This document shows positions 52,521 through 61,092 of a DNA stretch of 64,000 bases, in pieces. Position 1 is the first letter of the stretch. Each line of letters begins with the position of its first letter. The translations under genes and the position numbers were made by a program. Source of the DNA: Stenotrophomonas sp. ESTM1D_MKCIP4_1 (GTDB lineage Bacteria > Pseudomonadota > Gammaproteobacteria > Xanthomonadales > Xanthomonadaceae); NCBI RefSeq assembly GCF_003086895.1, contig NZ_CP026004.1, positions 870,084-934,083 on the forward strand, given 5' to 3'. Under the pieces are notes generated by a model that saw only the letters and a program-made list of their open reading frames with translations, ran no database searches and was not told the origin of the DNA.

Positions 52521-52624
52521 GTCGTGCCGGCCGCTGGCCGGCAACCCCGGCAGGCCGGGTCGGTGGTTCATCCACGCATGGCGTGGATCTACTGAACGCC
52601 CATCCACGCATGGCGTGGATCTAC
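52521..52624. repeat. Three REP palindromes after the S46 peptidase gene
   Basis: A GCCGGCC-type copy with degenerate GTCG head (52521-52544) is followed by two inverted copies ATCCACGC-ATG-GCGTGGATCTAC (52570-52592 and 52602-52624). The latter sequence is the same subfamily as the large array at 59001-59404. Confidence 0.8.
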
Positions 52625-52627
52625 CAA

Positions 52628-52655
52628 CCCCGCGACCCCGGTCGCGGGGTTTTTT
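52628..52655 (+). terminator. Terminator after the S46 peptidase gene
   Basis: CCCCGCGAC pairs with GTCGCGGGG around CCCG, followed by TTTTTT. It lies 108 bases after the peptidase stop, beyond three REP palindromes. Confidence 0.88.
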
Positions 52656-52764
52656 CATGCCCCGACCGGCCCGGTCCGCCGAACAGGTATCATCCCTGTT
52701 CCGCGTACTTCACAGGATGTGAACGAAGCGCGGAAACCTCCTCCCCCCAGGACCCCTTGTTCGC

Positions 52765-53409
52765 ATGCGCATCCTGCTTGCCCGTCACGGCGAAACGCCG
52801 TGGAACGCCGAAGGCCGCTACCAAGGCCAGATCGACATCCCGCTTTCGCCCATCGGCGAAGCCCAGGCCCAGGCGCTGGGCGCCCGTCTCGCTTCGGTGG
52901 ACATCGCCCGTGCGGTGGCGTCGCCGCTGTCGCGCGCCCAGCTGACCGCCCAGCTCGCTCTTGGCGCCGACCGCGCCGGCATGCTGCAGACCGAACCGGA
53001 TCTGCAGGAAATCGCCCACGGTGAGTGGGAAGGCCTGCTGGCCAGCGAGATCAATGAAAAAGATCCGTCACGCCTGAAGGCCTGGCGTGAAGAACCCGAT
53101 ACCGTGCTGATGCCCGGCGGCGAATCGCTGCGGCTGGTGCTGGAACGCAGCTGGCGGGGCCTGGCGCGTGCCGCCGAAGGCCTGGGTGAGGACGACACCC
53201 TGCTGGTGGTCGCACATGACGCGGTCAACCGGGTGATCCTGTGCAAGGTGCTGGGTCTGCCGATCTCCCGCCTGTGGACCTTCCGCCAGGCACCGACCAC
53301 GCTGAATCTGCTGGAAGGCGCCGACATCGACAGCCTGGAAGTCGTCCGCCTGAACGATTGCGCCCACCACACGCCGTTCTTCGGCGAAGCCAAGCACCGC
53401 GCCCTCTGA
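52765..53409 (+). CDS. Histidine phosphatase family protein
   Basis: This 214-residue protein belongs to the phosphoglycerate mutase-like branch of histidine phosphatases. The phospho-accepting histidine is His8 in LLARHGETPWN, and the second histidine is in VVAHDAVNR. Members include cofactor-dependent mutases and phosphatases such as CobC; the substrate cannot be told from sequence. It lies 34 bases before folC and may be transcribed with it. Confidence 0.85.
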   Translation: MRILLARHGETPWNAEGRYQGQIDIPLSPIGEAQAQALGARLASVDIARAVASPLSRAQLTAQLALGADRAGMLQTEPDLQEIAHGEWEGLLASEINEKDPSRLKAWREEPDTVLMPGGESLRLVLERSWRGLARAAEGLGEDDTLLVVAHDAVNRVILCKVLGLPISRLWTFRQAPTTLNLLEGADIDSLEVVRLNDCAHHTPFFGEAKHRAL

Positions 53410-53443
53410 TCCCGAACCACCTGCTTCTGCCGGAACCCCTGCC

Positions 53444-54715
53444 GTGACGAACACCCCGACCACCCTGGCCGATTGGCTGGATTACATCGAACGCCAACAC
53501 CCGGCGACCATCGACATGGGCCTGGAGCGCGTCCGCGCCGTGGCCACCGCGATGGGACTGGGGACACCGGCCAAGCACACCATCGTGGTCGGTGGAACCA
53601 ATGGCAAAGGCTCCACGGTTGCCTTCATCGAGGCCATCGGTCGTGCCGCCGGCTGGAAGGTCGGCGCGTACACCTCGCCGCACCTGCTGCGCTACAACGA
53701 GCGGGTGCGCATTGATGGCCAGGAGGTTGACGATGCCGCACTGGTCACGGCGTTCAACACGGTGGAAGCGGCGCGGGGTGACATCACCCTGACCTATTTC
53801 GAGTACGGCACACTGGCCGCGCTGCAGCTGTTCGCCGATGCCGGGCTGGACCTGGCGGTGCTTGAAGTGGGGCTGGGTGGGCGCCTGGATGCGGTCAACA
53901 TCATCGATGCGGACGTGTCGGTCATCACCACCGTGGACATCGACCATGCCGAGTGGCTGGGCGAAGACCGCGAGGCGATCGGCGCGGAGAAGGCCGGCAT
54001 CATCCGCGGCTGGAAGCCGGTCATCCTGGGCGAGACCGATCCGCCATCCAGTGTGCTGGCGCGCGCCTACCTGGTGGGCGCCAATGCGATCCGCGGTGGC
54101 AGTGATTACTTCTACGAACCGATCGACGCGCAGCGCTGGCGCTGGCGCGATGTCGGCCTGCGCATGGAACTGCCGACCCCGGCCCTGGCCGGTCCAATCC
54201 AGCTGGCCAATGCCGGTGCGGCCATCGCCGCCCTGCGCGCGCTGGACCGTCCGGTGCCGCGTTCGGCCTGGGCGGCCGGTGTCGCCGCCGCGCGCATTGC
54301 AGGCCGCATGCAGGCCTTCGAGCGTGATGGCGTGCAGATCCGCGTGGACGTCGGCCACAACCCGCAGGCTGCAGGCCAGCTGGCCCGCGCGCTGAACGCC
54401 GAAGTGATGCCCGGCCGCACCCTGGCGGTGTACGCGGCGTTGCAGGACAAGGACGCCGCCGGTGTGGTGCAGGCGCTGCAGGACAGCGTCGCGCAGTGGA
54501 CCCTGGCCGGCCTGGAAGGCCCGCGTGGGCAGACCGCGCAGCAGCTGCGCTCGCGCCTGGTCGATACCCCGGCCGCCACGGCCGGACTGGCCGACAGCGT
54601 TGATCTGGCGCTGCAGCAGGTGCTGGCCCAGGCCGAAAGCGGTGACCGGGTGCTGGTGTTCGGCTCGTTCCATACCGCCGCTGCCGCGCTGCAGTGGTTG
54701 CAGGATCACCCCTGA
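53444..54715 (+). CDS. folC: Dihydrofolate/folylpolyglutamate synthase
   Basis: FolC adds glutamate to dihydropteroate and extends the polyglutamate tail of folates. It has 423 residues, starting at GTG. The ATP-binding P-loop is GGTNGKGSTVAF (about 46-57), and YTSPHLLRYNERVRI and LEVGLGGRLDAVN are typical Mur-ligase-type folate segments. It is the first gene of a folC-SPOR-cvpA-purF cluster, as in E. coli, linking one-carbon and purine metabolism. Confidence 0.95.
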   Translation: MTNTPTTLADWLDYIERQHPATIDMGLERVRAVATAMGLGTPAKHTIVVGGTNGKGSTVAFIEAIGRAAGWKVGAYTSPHLLRYNERVRIDGQEVDDAALVTAFNTVEAARGDITLTYFEYGTLAALQLFADAGLDLAVLEVGLGGRLDAVNIIDADVSVITTVDIDHAEWLGEDREAIGAEKAGIIRGWKPVILGETDPPSSVLARAYLVGANAIRGGSDYFYEPIDAQRWRWRDVGLRMELPTPALAGPIQLANAGAAIAALRALDRPVPRSAWAAGVAAARIAGRMQAFERDGVQIRVDVGHNPQAAGQLARALNAEVMPGRTLAVYAALQDKDAAGVVQALQDSVAQWTLAGLEGPRGQTAQQLRSRLVDTPAATAGLADSVDLALQQVLAQAESGDRVLVFGSFHTAAAALQWLQDHP

Positions 54716-54794
54716 TCCACGTTCAGCCAGTGCCGACGCCGTTGCGGCCGGCACCCGTATAATCGACCCAACTCCAGCCTGTCGCCTGCCTCAC

Positions 54795-55823
54795 GTGGAT
54801 ACGCCCCTGAAACAGCGTCTGATTGGTGCCATCGTCCTGGTGGCCTTGGCCGTGATCTTCCTGCCGATGCTGGTCAAGGGGCCTGCCCCGGACAGCGGCG
54901 TGGCCAATGTGCCCCTTGCTGCGCCGGACGCGCCGGGCGATGGCCAGTTCGAGACCCGCGAACTGCCGCTGGTCGCGCCGGCCGGTGGCGCCACCGGGCT
55001 GCAGAGCGGCCAGGCCAGGCCGGTCGAAGAGGCCGCCGCACCGGCTGCTCCGCCGACCGTCGATACGTCGCCGGCAGTAGCCGCCGGCAACTACGCGGTT
55101 ACCTTCGGTGCCTACGGCAGCCAGGCCGACGCCGATGCGGTCATCGCCTACCTCAAGCGTTCGCAGCTGCCGGGCTTCAGCGAAACCGCGTCAATCAATG
55201 GCCGCCCGGCCTGGCGTGTACGCGTCGGGCCGTATGCCGACCGCGCCGAGGCCGAGGCCGCCCGCCTGCAGGCGGTGAAGGTGCGAGGCGACGTGAAGGC
55301 CGAGGTGATCACCCTGGATGCCAGCACGGCCCCGTCGACGGCGGTTGCCGCAACCCCGTCTGCGCCCAGCGCCAGCACCCCGGTCGCTGCGCCGTCGCCG
55401 TCGACTGCCGGCAACCCGGTGCACAGCGAAAGCCTGCCGGCCAGCACCGCGACCGTTGCGACGCCGCCAGCACCCAAGCCGGAAGCACCCAAGCCCCAGC
55501 CCAAGCCCGAGCCGGCCAAGCCGAAGCCGGAGGCGACGGCGAGCAAGCCCGATGCACCGGCCACGCCGGCGGCCCCGGCCGCCAGCAGTGTCGGCTTCGC
55601 CGTTCAGCTGGGTGCGTTCGGCCAGGCCAACGATGCCAATGCGCTGCGCGACAAGGTCCGTGCCGCCGGCTTCAGCGCCTTCGTCGAACAGGTGCGGACC
55701 GAGAAGGGCACCCTGCATCGTGTACGCGTGGGGCCGGTGGCCAACCGCGCCGACGCTGAGCAGTTGAAGGCGCAGGTCGCCGCCAAGGTCGGTGTGGCCG
55801 GCATGGTGCGCCCGCACCCATGA
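54795..55823 (+). CDS. SPOR-domain membrane protein (DedD-like)
   Basis: The 342-residue protein starts at GTG (VDTPLKQRLIG). It has one membrane segment (about 9-27, LIGAIVLVALAVIFLPML), so most of it lies in the periplasm. Two SPOR domains are visible (about 97-172 and 268-342, each with a VxxGAxGxxxDA-type start and RVRVGP). A Pro/Ala/Lys-rich linker joins them. SPOR domains bind denuded glycan strands at the division septum. E. coli DedD, in the same place beside cvpA, has one SPOR domain; two is less usual. Confidence 0.88.
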   Translation: MDTPLKQRLIGAIVLVALAVIFLPMLVKGPAPDSGVANVPLAAPDAPGDGQFETRELPLVAPAGGATGLQSGQARPVEEAAAPAAPPTVDTSPAVAAGNYAVTFGAYGSQADADAVIAYLKRSQLPGFSETASINGRPAWRVRVGPYADRAEAEAARLQAVKVRGDVKAEVITLDASTAPSTAVAATPSAPSASTPVAAPSPSTAGNPVHSESLPASTATVATPPAPKPEAPKPQPKPEPAKPKPEATASKPDAPATPAAPAASSVGFAVQLGAFGQANDANALRDKVRAAGFSAFVEQVRTEKGTLHRVRVGPVANRADAEQLKAQVAAKVGVAGMVRPHP

Positions 55824-55860
55824 CGCGGCCGATCACCCGCCGCAGGCAGGAGAGGGCGGC

Positions 55861-56610
55861 GTGATCGACATCGTGCTGGGCGTGCTGATTGCCGCTTCGG
55901 TACTGTTCGGCCTCATGCGTGGCTTCGTCGGCACCGTCGTAGCCCTGCTGTCCTGGTTGCTTGCCGGCTGGGCGGCCTTCACGTTCGGCAGCCAGGCGGC
56001 ACACGCCTGGGCAGCCCCGCAGGCGCCCGGCAGTGGTCACTACCTTGCCGGTTACCTGGGCGTCTTCATCGCCACCGTCGTGGTGGTGGGGCTGCTGGGC
56101 CTGCTGCTCAAGGCGGCCATCAAACTCTCCCTGCTGGGCGGCGTGGATCGCCTGCTGGGCGGCGCACTGGGCCTGCTGCGTGGGCTGCTGCTCGCCAGCG
56201 TGCTGTTGCTGCTGGCCGGATTCACCGCGCTGCCGGGCGAGCCGTCATGGCAGCAGTCGCAGCTGCGCCCGCTGCTGCAGCCGGCCGTCGTCTGGATGCA
56301 GGCACAGCTGCCCGCGTGGGGGGAAAGCCTGCCGCTGGAGGGCCTGCTGCCCGACCATCTGCCCTTGCCTCTGCCGGAAAACGCCCCATCTGCTGTGCAG
56401 GTGTTGGGCAAGCCGGTCGTGACAGGCGATAATGGCGTTCTCAACGAGGTAGTGGCGGGCGGCGGATGGCCGCGGCCCGTGGACGCACAGCAGGAGCCCG
56501 CCGCGGCTTCGGCACTGCCCAGCAGCATCGAGCCGGCGCCCGAGCGTCCGGCACGGCCCGCGCCCGCTGCGGGCGGAACCCCAGGCCAGGTACGGCCGCC
56601 TTCCTTGTAA
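55861..56610 (+). CDS. cvpA: CvpA family membrane protein
   Basis: CvpA is an inner membrane protein named for colicin V production, but its general role is not settled; it matters for envelope stress and growth. It has 249 residues from the GTG at 55861, behind AGGAGAG. There are four hydrophobic segments (near 3-20, 25-40, 60-85, 100-125). The C-terminal 90 residues are a Pro/Ala-rich tail, longer than in E. coli (about 162 residues in all). It stands 30 bases before purF, the standard pairing. Confidence 0.88.
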   Translation: MIDIVLGVLIAASVLFGLMRGFVGTVVALLSWLLAGWAAFTFGSQAAHAWAAPQAPGSGHYLAGYLGVFIATVVVVGLLGLLLKAAIKLSLLGGVDRLLGGALGLLRGLLLASVLLLLAGFTALPGEPSWQQSQLRPLLQPAVVWMQAQLPAWGESLPLEGLLPDHLPLPLPENAPSAVQVLGKPVVTGDNGVLNEVVAGGGWPRPVDAQQEPAAASALPSSIEPAPERPARPAPAAGGTPGQVRPPSL

Positions 56611-56640
56611 CTGGGCACGGCCCAGCGGAGACCTCGCATC

Positions 56641-58107
56641 ATGTGTGGCATCGTCGGAATCGTCGGCAACCAGAACGTCGCCGGGCAGTTGTATGACGGC
56701 TTGACCGTCCTCCAGCATCGCGGCCAGGACGCGGCAGGCATCGCCACCGCCAACGGCAGCCGCCTGCGGGTGCAGAAGGCCACCGGGCTGGTCCGGGACG
56801 TGTTCGATGCTCGCACCATGTCCACCCTGGAAGGCAGCGTCGGCATCGCCCATGTGCGTTATCCGACCGCCGGTTCGGAAGGCATGGACGAGGCGCAGCC
56901 GTTCTATGTGAACTCGCCGTATGGCATCGCGCTGGCCCACAACGGCAACCTGATCAATACCGAAGCCCTGCGCCAGCAGGTGTTCGAGCAGGACCGCCGC
57001 AACGTCAACACCGATTCGGACAGCGAAGTGCTGCTGAACGTGTTCGCCTACGAACTGGAACAGCAGCGCCAGCTCAGCCCGGAAGCGGCGATCCGCGCCG
57101 TGGCCGGCGTGCACCGCCGCTGCAAGGGCGGCTATGCGGTGGTCAGCGTGGTGCTGGGCCTGGGCCTGGTCGCCTTCCGCGATCCGCATGGCATCCGCCC
57201 GCTGGTGCTGGGCAAGCGCAGCCATGCCGAAGGTGACGAGTACATCGTGGCCTCCGAATCGGCGGCGCTGGACGTGCTGGGCTTCCAACGCGTGCGCGAC
57301 GTGCAGCCGGGCGAAGCGCTGGTCATCACCGCGCGCGGCGAACTGTTCTCGGAGATCTGCGCCGAGCCGGCCGAGCACACCCCGTGCATCTTCGAGTACG
57401 TGTACTTCGCACGCCCCGATTCGATGATCGACAACGTGTCGGTGCACAAGGCGCGCATGCGCATGGGCATCAAGCTGGGTGAGAAGATCCTGCGCCTGCG
57501 CCCGGACCACGACATCGACACCATCATCCCGATCCCGGACACCTCGCGCGATGCCGCGCTGGAAATCTCCAACGTACTCGGCGTGAAGTACCGCGAGGGC
57601 TTCATCAAGAACCGCTACATCGGCCGCACCTTCATCATGCCGGGGCAGGGTGAGCGGGTGAAGTCGGTGCGCCGCAAGCTCAACCCGATCCACCTGGAGT
57701 TCCGCAACCGCGTGGTGCTGCTGGTGGACGACTCGATTGTGCGCGGCACCACCAGCCAGCAGATCGTGCAGATGGCCCGCGATGCAGGCGCGCGCAAGGT
57801 CTACCTGGCCAGCGCCGCCCCGCCAGTCCGGTTCCCGAACATCTACGGCATCGACATGCCGGCGGCCGAGGAACTGGTGGCGCACAACCGCACGGTGGAA
57901 GAGATCGAAGCCCACCTCGGCTGCGACTGGCTGATCTACCAGGATATCGAGGACATGGAAGCGGCGGTGAGCGAAGGCAACACGGCGCTACGCAGCTTCG
58001 ATTCGTCCTGCTTCAACGGCCACTACCCGACGGGCATCGAGCCGGGCTACTTCGAGCGCATCCAGCAGCTGCGTTCGGACGACGCCAAGCACAAGCGCCG
58101 CGCCTGA
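56641..58107 (+). CDS. purF: Amidophosphoribosyltransferase
   Basis: PurF makes 5-phosphoribosylamine from PRPP and glutamine, the first committed step of purine synthesis. The 488-residue protein starts MCGIVGIVG; Cys2 becomes the N-terminal nucleophile after Met removal. The glutaminase domain covers the first half. The PRPP-binding loop [19 protein letters not shown] lies in the phosphoribosyltransferase half. No long propeptide is present, as in E. coli. A DUF455 gene follows after 10 bases. Confidence 0.97.
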   Translation: MCGIVGIVGNQNVAGQLYDGLTVLQHRGQDAAGIATANGSRLRVQKATGLVRDVFDARTMSTLEGSVGIAHVRYPTAGSEGMDEAQPFYVNSPYGIALAHNGNLINTEALRQQVFEQDRRNVNTDSDSEVLLNVFAYELEQQRQLSPEAAIRAVAGVHRRCKGGYAVVSVVLGLGLVAFRDPHGIRPLVLGKRSHAEGDEYIVASESAALDVLGFQRVRDVQPGEALVITARGELFSEICAEPAEHTPCIFEYVYFARPDSMIDNVSVHKARMRMGIKLGEKILRLRPDHDIDTIIPIPDTSRDAALEISNVLGVKYREGFIKNRYIGRTFIMPGQGERVKSVRRKLNPIHLEFRNRVVLLVDDSIVRGTTSQQIVQMARDAGARKVYLASAAPPVRFPNIYGIDMPAAEELVAHNRTVEEIEAHLGCDWLIYQDIEDMEAAVSEGNTALRSFDSSCFNGHYPTGIEPGYFERIQQLRSDDAKHKRRA

Positions 58108-58117
58108 GGTCCAGGCC

Positions 58118-58942
58118 GTGGTGGATGTCCCCGACGTCGGTGGTGATCTGCTGCGCGCTGCGCAGCAGTGCCTGGCCGAGGCCGACCCGCTGCGCAAGGT
58201 GGCGCTGACCCAGGCCTATGCCGCTGCGTTCCGCGCCGGCCGCCTGAAAGTGGCCGCCGACGCAGGCCCACCGGAGGCGATCCGCATGCCTGGCCGCCCC
58301 GCGCAGCTGGTGCTGGTGCATCCGCGGCAGGTGCCGCGGCGTGGGCTGGGCGGCGTTGAAGGTCGCGCGGCCTTCATCCATGCCATTGCCCATATTGAAC
58401 TGAACGCGATCGACCTGGCCTGGGATGCGGTGTATCGCTTCCGGGGCCTGCCGGCGGCGTTCCATGCCGACTGGGTGAGCTGCGCCGACGACGAGTCGCG
58501 GCACTTCCTGCTGCTGCGCGAGCGGCTGCAGGCGCATGGCCACGAATACGCCGATTTCCCCGCGCACAATGGCCTGTGGGAAATGTGCGAGAAGACCGCG
58601 CGCGACGGCCTGGCCCGCATGGCGCTGGTACCACGGGTACTGGAAGCACGCGGGCTGGACGTGACGCCGGGCATGATCGAGAAGCTGCGCAATGTCGGTG
58701 ATGCTGACACCGCCGACGTGCTGGAAGTGATTCTGCGCGAGGAAGTCGCACACGTCGCCGCGGGTTCACGCTGGTACCGCTGGTACTGTGAGCGCGCCGG
58801 TGTCGAGCCGCGCGCACGGTTCAAGGCGCTGCTGCAGGAATATGCCGGCGGCTACCTGCACGGTCCGTTCAACCTGGAAGCACGCCTGCTGGCCGGCTTT
58901 GATGCCGACGAACTGGCCAACCTGATCGAACAGGCCGGTTGA
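58118..58942 (+). CDS. DUF455 ferritin-like protein
   Basis: This 274-residue protein fits the DUF455 family, a ferritin-like four-helix group related to di-iron enzymes. Candidate iron ligands are the E..H pairs in FIHAIAHIELNAIDLAWD, the DDESRH segment and EEVAHVAAG. The start is a GTG 10 bases after purF, so it probably shares the purF transcript. The reaction is unknown. The convergent lipase gene is separated by a large REP array. Confidence 0.82.
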   Translation: MVDVPDVGGDLLRAAQQCLAEADPLRKVALTQAYAAAFRAGRLKVAADAGPPEAIRMPGRPAQLVLVHPRQVPRRGLGGVEGRAAFIHAIAHIELNAIDLAWDAVYRFRGLPAAFHADWVSCADDESRHFLLLRERLQAHGHEYADFPAHNGLWEMCEKTARDGLARMALVPRVLEARGLDVTPGMIEKLRNVGDADTADVLEVILREEVAHVAAGSRWYRWYCERAGVEPRARFKALLQEYAGGYLHGPFNLEARLLAGFDADELANLIEQAG

Positions 58943-58960
58943 TCGGCGCCGGTTGGCGGC

Positions 58961-59404
58961 ATCCACGCATGGCGTGGATCTACTTCACCTGGCCGTGCCA
59001 GTAGATCCACGCCATGCGTGGATGCGTGTCAGGTGCCAGTAGATCCACGCCATGCGTGGATACGCGACACGCACCAGTAGATCCACGCCATGCGTGGATA
59101 CGTGCCAGGCGCCAGTAGATCCACGCCATGCGTGGATACGTGTCAGGCGCCAGTAGATCCACGCCATGCGTGGATGCGTGTCAGGCGCCAGTAGATCCAC
59201 GCCATGCGTGGATACGCGACACGCACCAGTAGATCCACGCCATGCGTGGATACGTGTCAGGCGCCAGTAGATCCACGCCATGCGTGGATACGTGTCAGGC
59301 GCCAGTAGATCCACGCCATGCGTGGATGCGCGACACGCACCAGTAGATCCACGCCATGCGTGGATACGCGTCAGGCGCCAGTAGATCCACGCCATGCGTG
59401 GATA
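58961..59404. repeat. Large SMAG array, 11 direct copies with 38-base period
   Basis: GTAG heads start at 59001, 59039, 59077, 59115, 59153, 59191, 59229, 59267, 59305, 59343 and 59381, each exactly 38 bases after the last. Each is GTAG plus ATCCACGC-CAT-GCGTGGAT. Spacers fall into two types, with GCGACACGCACCA or GTGTCAGGCGCCA (and small variants). One inverted copy stands before the array (58961-58984). The array fills the gap between the convergent DUF455 and lipase genes. The continuous open frame seen on the minus strand is a by-product of the repeat. Confidence 0.9.
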
Positions 59405-59408
59405 CGCA

Positions 59409-60830
59409 TTACGTGTTGGGCAACACCACGCGCTTGCCATCCACCGTTGGCCGGTTGATGTAGAACAACCCGGGCCCCGGCCGATAGGGCAACTCGCTTA
59501 CGCCGGCGTCGGCGGTGTAGGTCAGCGCGGTGTCGCCCAAGGCATCGAAGTTCCAGTGCGCCGACTGCATCAGGTAGCGGCGGCGCAGCAGTGCTTCCTG
59601 GGTCGGGGTCAGTGCCTGGCCCTCCAGCAGCCGCCGCGCGATCGGCTGCAGTGCTGCGGGCAGCGCCCATGCCCCCACGTCGGCGGCCTCGGCGGTCCAC
59701 TGCACGCCGGCGTCGCGGGCCTGCCGCTGCATCACCTGCAGCGCGATCAACTGGTAGCGCCAGTCGATGCGCCGGCGCAGCACCACGGCCGCGGTCACGT
59801 ACAGCACCGGGGCCAGCAGCACACTGCGGCTTCCCGCGCGGCGCTGCTGCTGCCACTGGTGCCAGACATCCACCCAGACTTCCTTGTCATTCAGGCCCAG
59901 CTGCTGCCGCCAGCGCTCCGCGTCGGCCTGCGCCTCTGCGTAGACGGTAGTCGCCTGCAGCATGGCCAGGGACGGTGTCTGCTGCTCGGCCACCGCTGGC
60001 CGCCGGACCTGCTGCCTGCGGGGGCGGCTCAGCAGTTTCGGTCCCTCTTCGGTCTGGTCGTAGCCGCCGCCGATGTTGGCGTGCACACCGGGCAGCATGA
60101 TTTCCGCATGTGCGGGTGCGACCGTGGTGAGCGCGTAGTGCTGGCGGTGTTCATCGCGGGCCACCAGCTGTACCACGCGGCCGGCGATGCCCGCAGGCAG
60201 GGCCAGTTGCGGCTGCTCATCGGCACGGCCACCGCTGACCGCGACCACCGTGTCGAACAGGCCGATGAAGCGCAGCGCCGGGCGTTGCACGACGAAATCC
60301 ACCGCGCAGGACAGGCCGGCCTGCACCAGCAGTTGCCGCCAGCGTGTGCCGTCCCACCCGTGCAACTGGTTCGCAAGGTCGCGTGCGGCGGTGGCACCAC
60401 GCGAGTAACCGAACAGATCTACCTGCACGCTGTGCAGCGGCTCGTGGTACCTGGCGGCGAGCGCAGCCAGCGCGGCGGGCAGCAGTACCTGCAGCGCGCG
60501 CTGCACCTTGGCGCGCACGCCGCTGGCACCTATGCCGAAGGCCAGCCCGATCAGATCGTCCTCGGCATCGTCGCGGGTGCCGACGCCCTCGACATAGATC
60601 GCCAGTGACGCGCCGACGCCCGCAGTACGCCGGCTGTCCGGATACAGCTGGTACAGGCGCGCGATGTTCGTGGTGCCGTTGTCGTAGCTGCTGGTCAGCC
60701 GGCTCTGGTAGGTCGAGTCGTCGTCGGCGCGCAGCAGGGCAGGGCGCGGCTGCGGTGCCTGCGGGCGCCCGAGCGCGAGGTTGTGCACGTTGTTGCGGGT
60801 GCCATCGAAAAACAGGCCAATACGCAGCAC
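59409..60830 (-). CDS. Tle1-like lipase / DUF2235 protein
   Basis: The protein has 473 residues from a GTG at 60830 and starts almost at once with the conserved FFDGTRNN. GYSRG (in VDLFGYSRGATAARDLANQL) is the nucleophile elbow, and the alpha/beta-hydrolase core runs to about 270 with GVHANIGGGYDQTEEG near its end. This is the Tle1-type (DUF2235) domain of type VI phospholipase effectors. One hydrophobic segment (about 340-357) lies in the C-terminal part. No type VI genes or clear immunity gene are adjacent. The reading frame continues 60 bases further upstream without ATG, GTG or TTG, so the 5' end may be damaged. Confidence 0.82.
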   Translation of the reverse strand: MLRIGLFFDGTRNNVHNLALGRPQAPQPRPALLRADDDSTYQSRLTSSYDNGTTNIARLYQLYPDSRRTAGVGASLAIYVEGVGTRDDAEDDLIGLAFGIGASGVRAKVQRALQVLLPAALAALAARYHEPLHSVQVDLFGYSRGATAARDLANQLHGWDGTRWRQLLVQAGLSCAVDFVVQRPALRFIGLFDTVVAVSGGRADEQPQLALPAGIAGRVVQLVARDEHRQHYALTTVAPAHAEIMLPGVHANIGGGYDQTEEGPKLLSRPRRQQVRRPAVAEQQTPSLAMLQATTVYAEAQADAERWRQQLGLNDKEVWVDVWHQWQQQRRAGSRSVLLAPVLYVTAAVVLRRRIDWRYQLIALQVMQRQARDAGVQWTAEAADVGAWALPAALQPIARRLLEGQALTPTQEALLRRRYLMQSAHWNFDALGDTALTYTADAGVSELPYRPGPGLFYINRPTVDGKRVVLPNT

Positions 60831-61092
60831 GCCTGCATCGGCGGTGCTGTCTGCGTGCTGCTGCCCTGTGCATTCCCCGTCGTGGCGGTGTCAAGGTAAC
60901 GCGAAAGCCATGTGTTGGCGACGTGTACTGACGCTTTTGACCTGGCTGAACGCCGATGCGGTGGATCACAGATCGTGATTCCCGTGTCCATCTTCTATTG
61001 AATTGATACGTGCTGGACAGGCCGACTGGCCAGACCCGGCAAACCCGGTCGTGCTGCATCCAGGCTGTCCACTCACTTCAGGAGCGACCAGA
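60831..61092. other. Divergent spacer
   Basis: This gap should hold the promoters of the lipase gene and the metalloprotease gene, but I see no convincing boxes. A short frame on the minus strand (to 60991) is in another register than the lipase gene. It is either chance or a remnant of its original 5' end. Confidence 0.4.

Noticed and set aside
59001..59404. CRISPR array
   Set aside because: Regular spacing suggests CRISPR at first, but the spacers are only about 14 bases and nearly identical, the repeat is a GTAG palindrome of a known REP family, and no cas genes are present.
58985..59440. Continuous 151-codon frame on the minus strand through the SMAG array
   Set aside because: The 38-base repeat has no stop in any of the three phases, so it reads as a 38-residue repeat by arithmetic. 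No start context or protein logic supports it.
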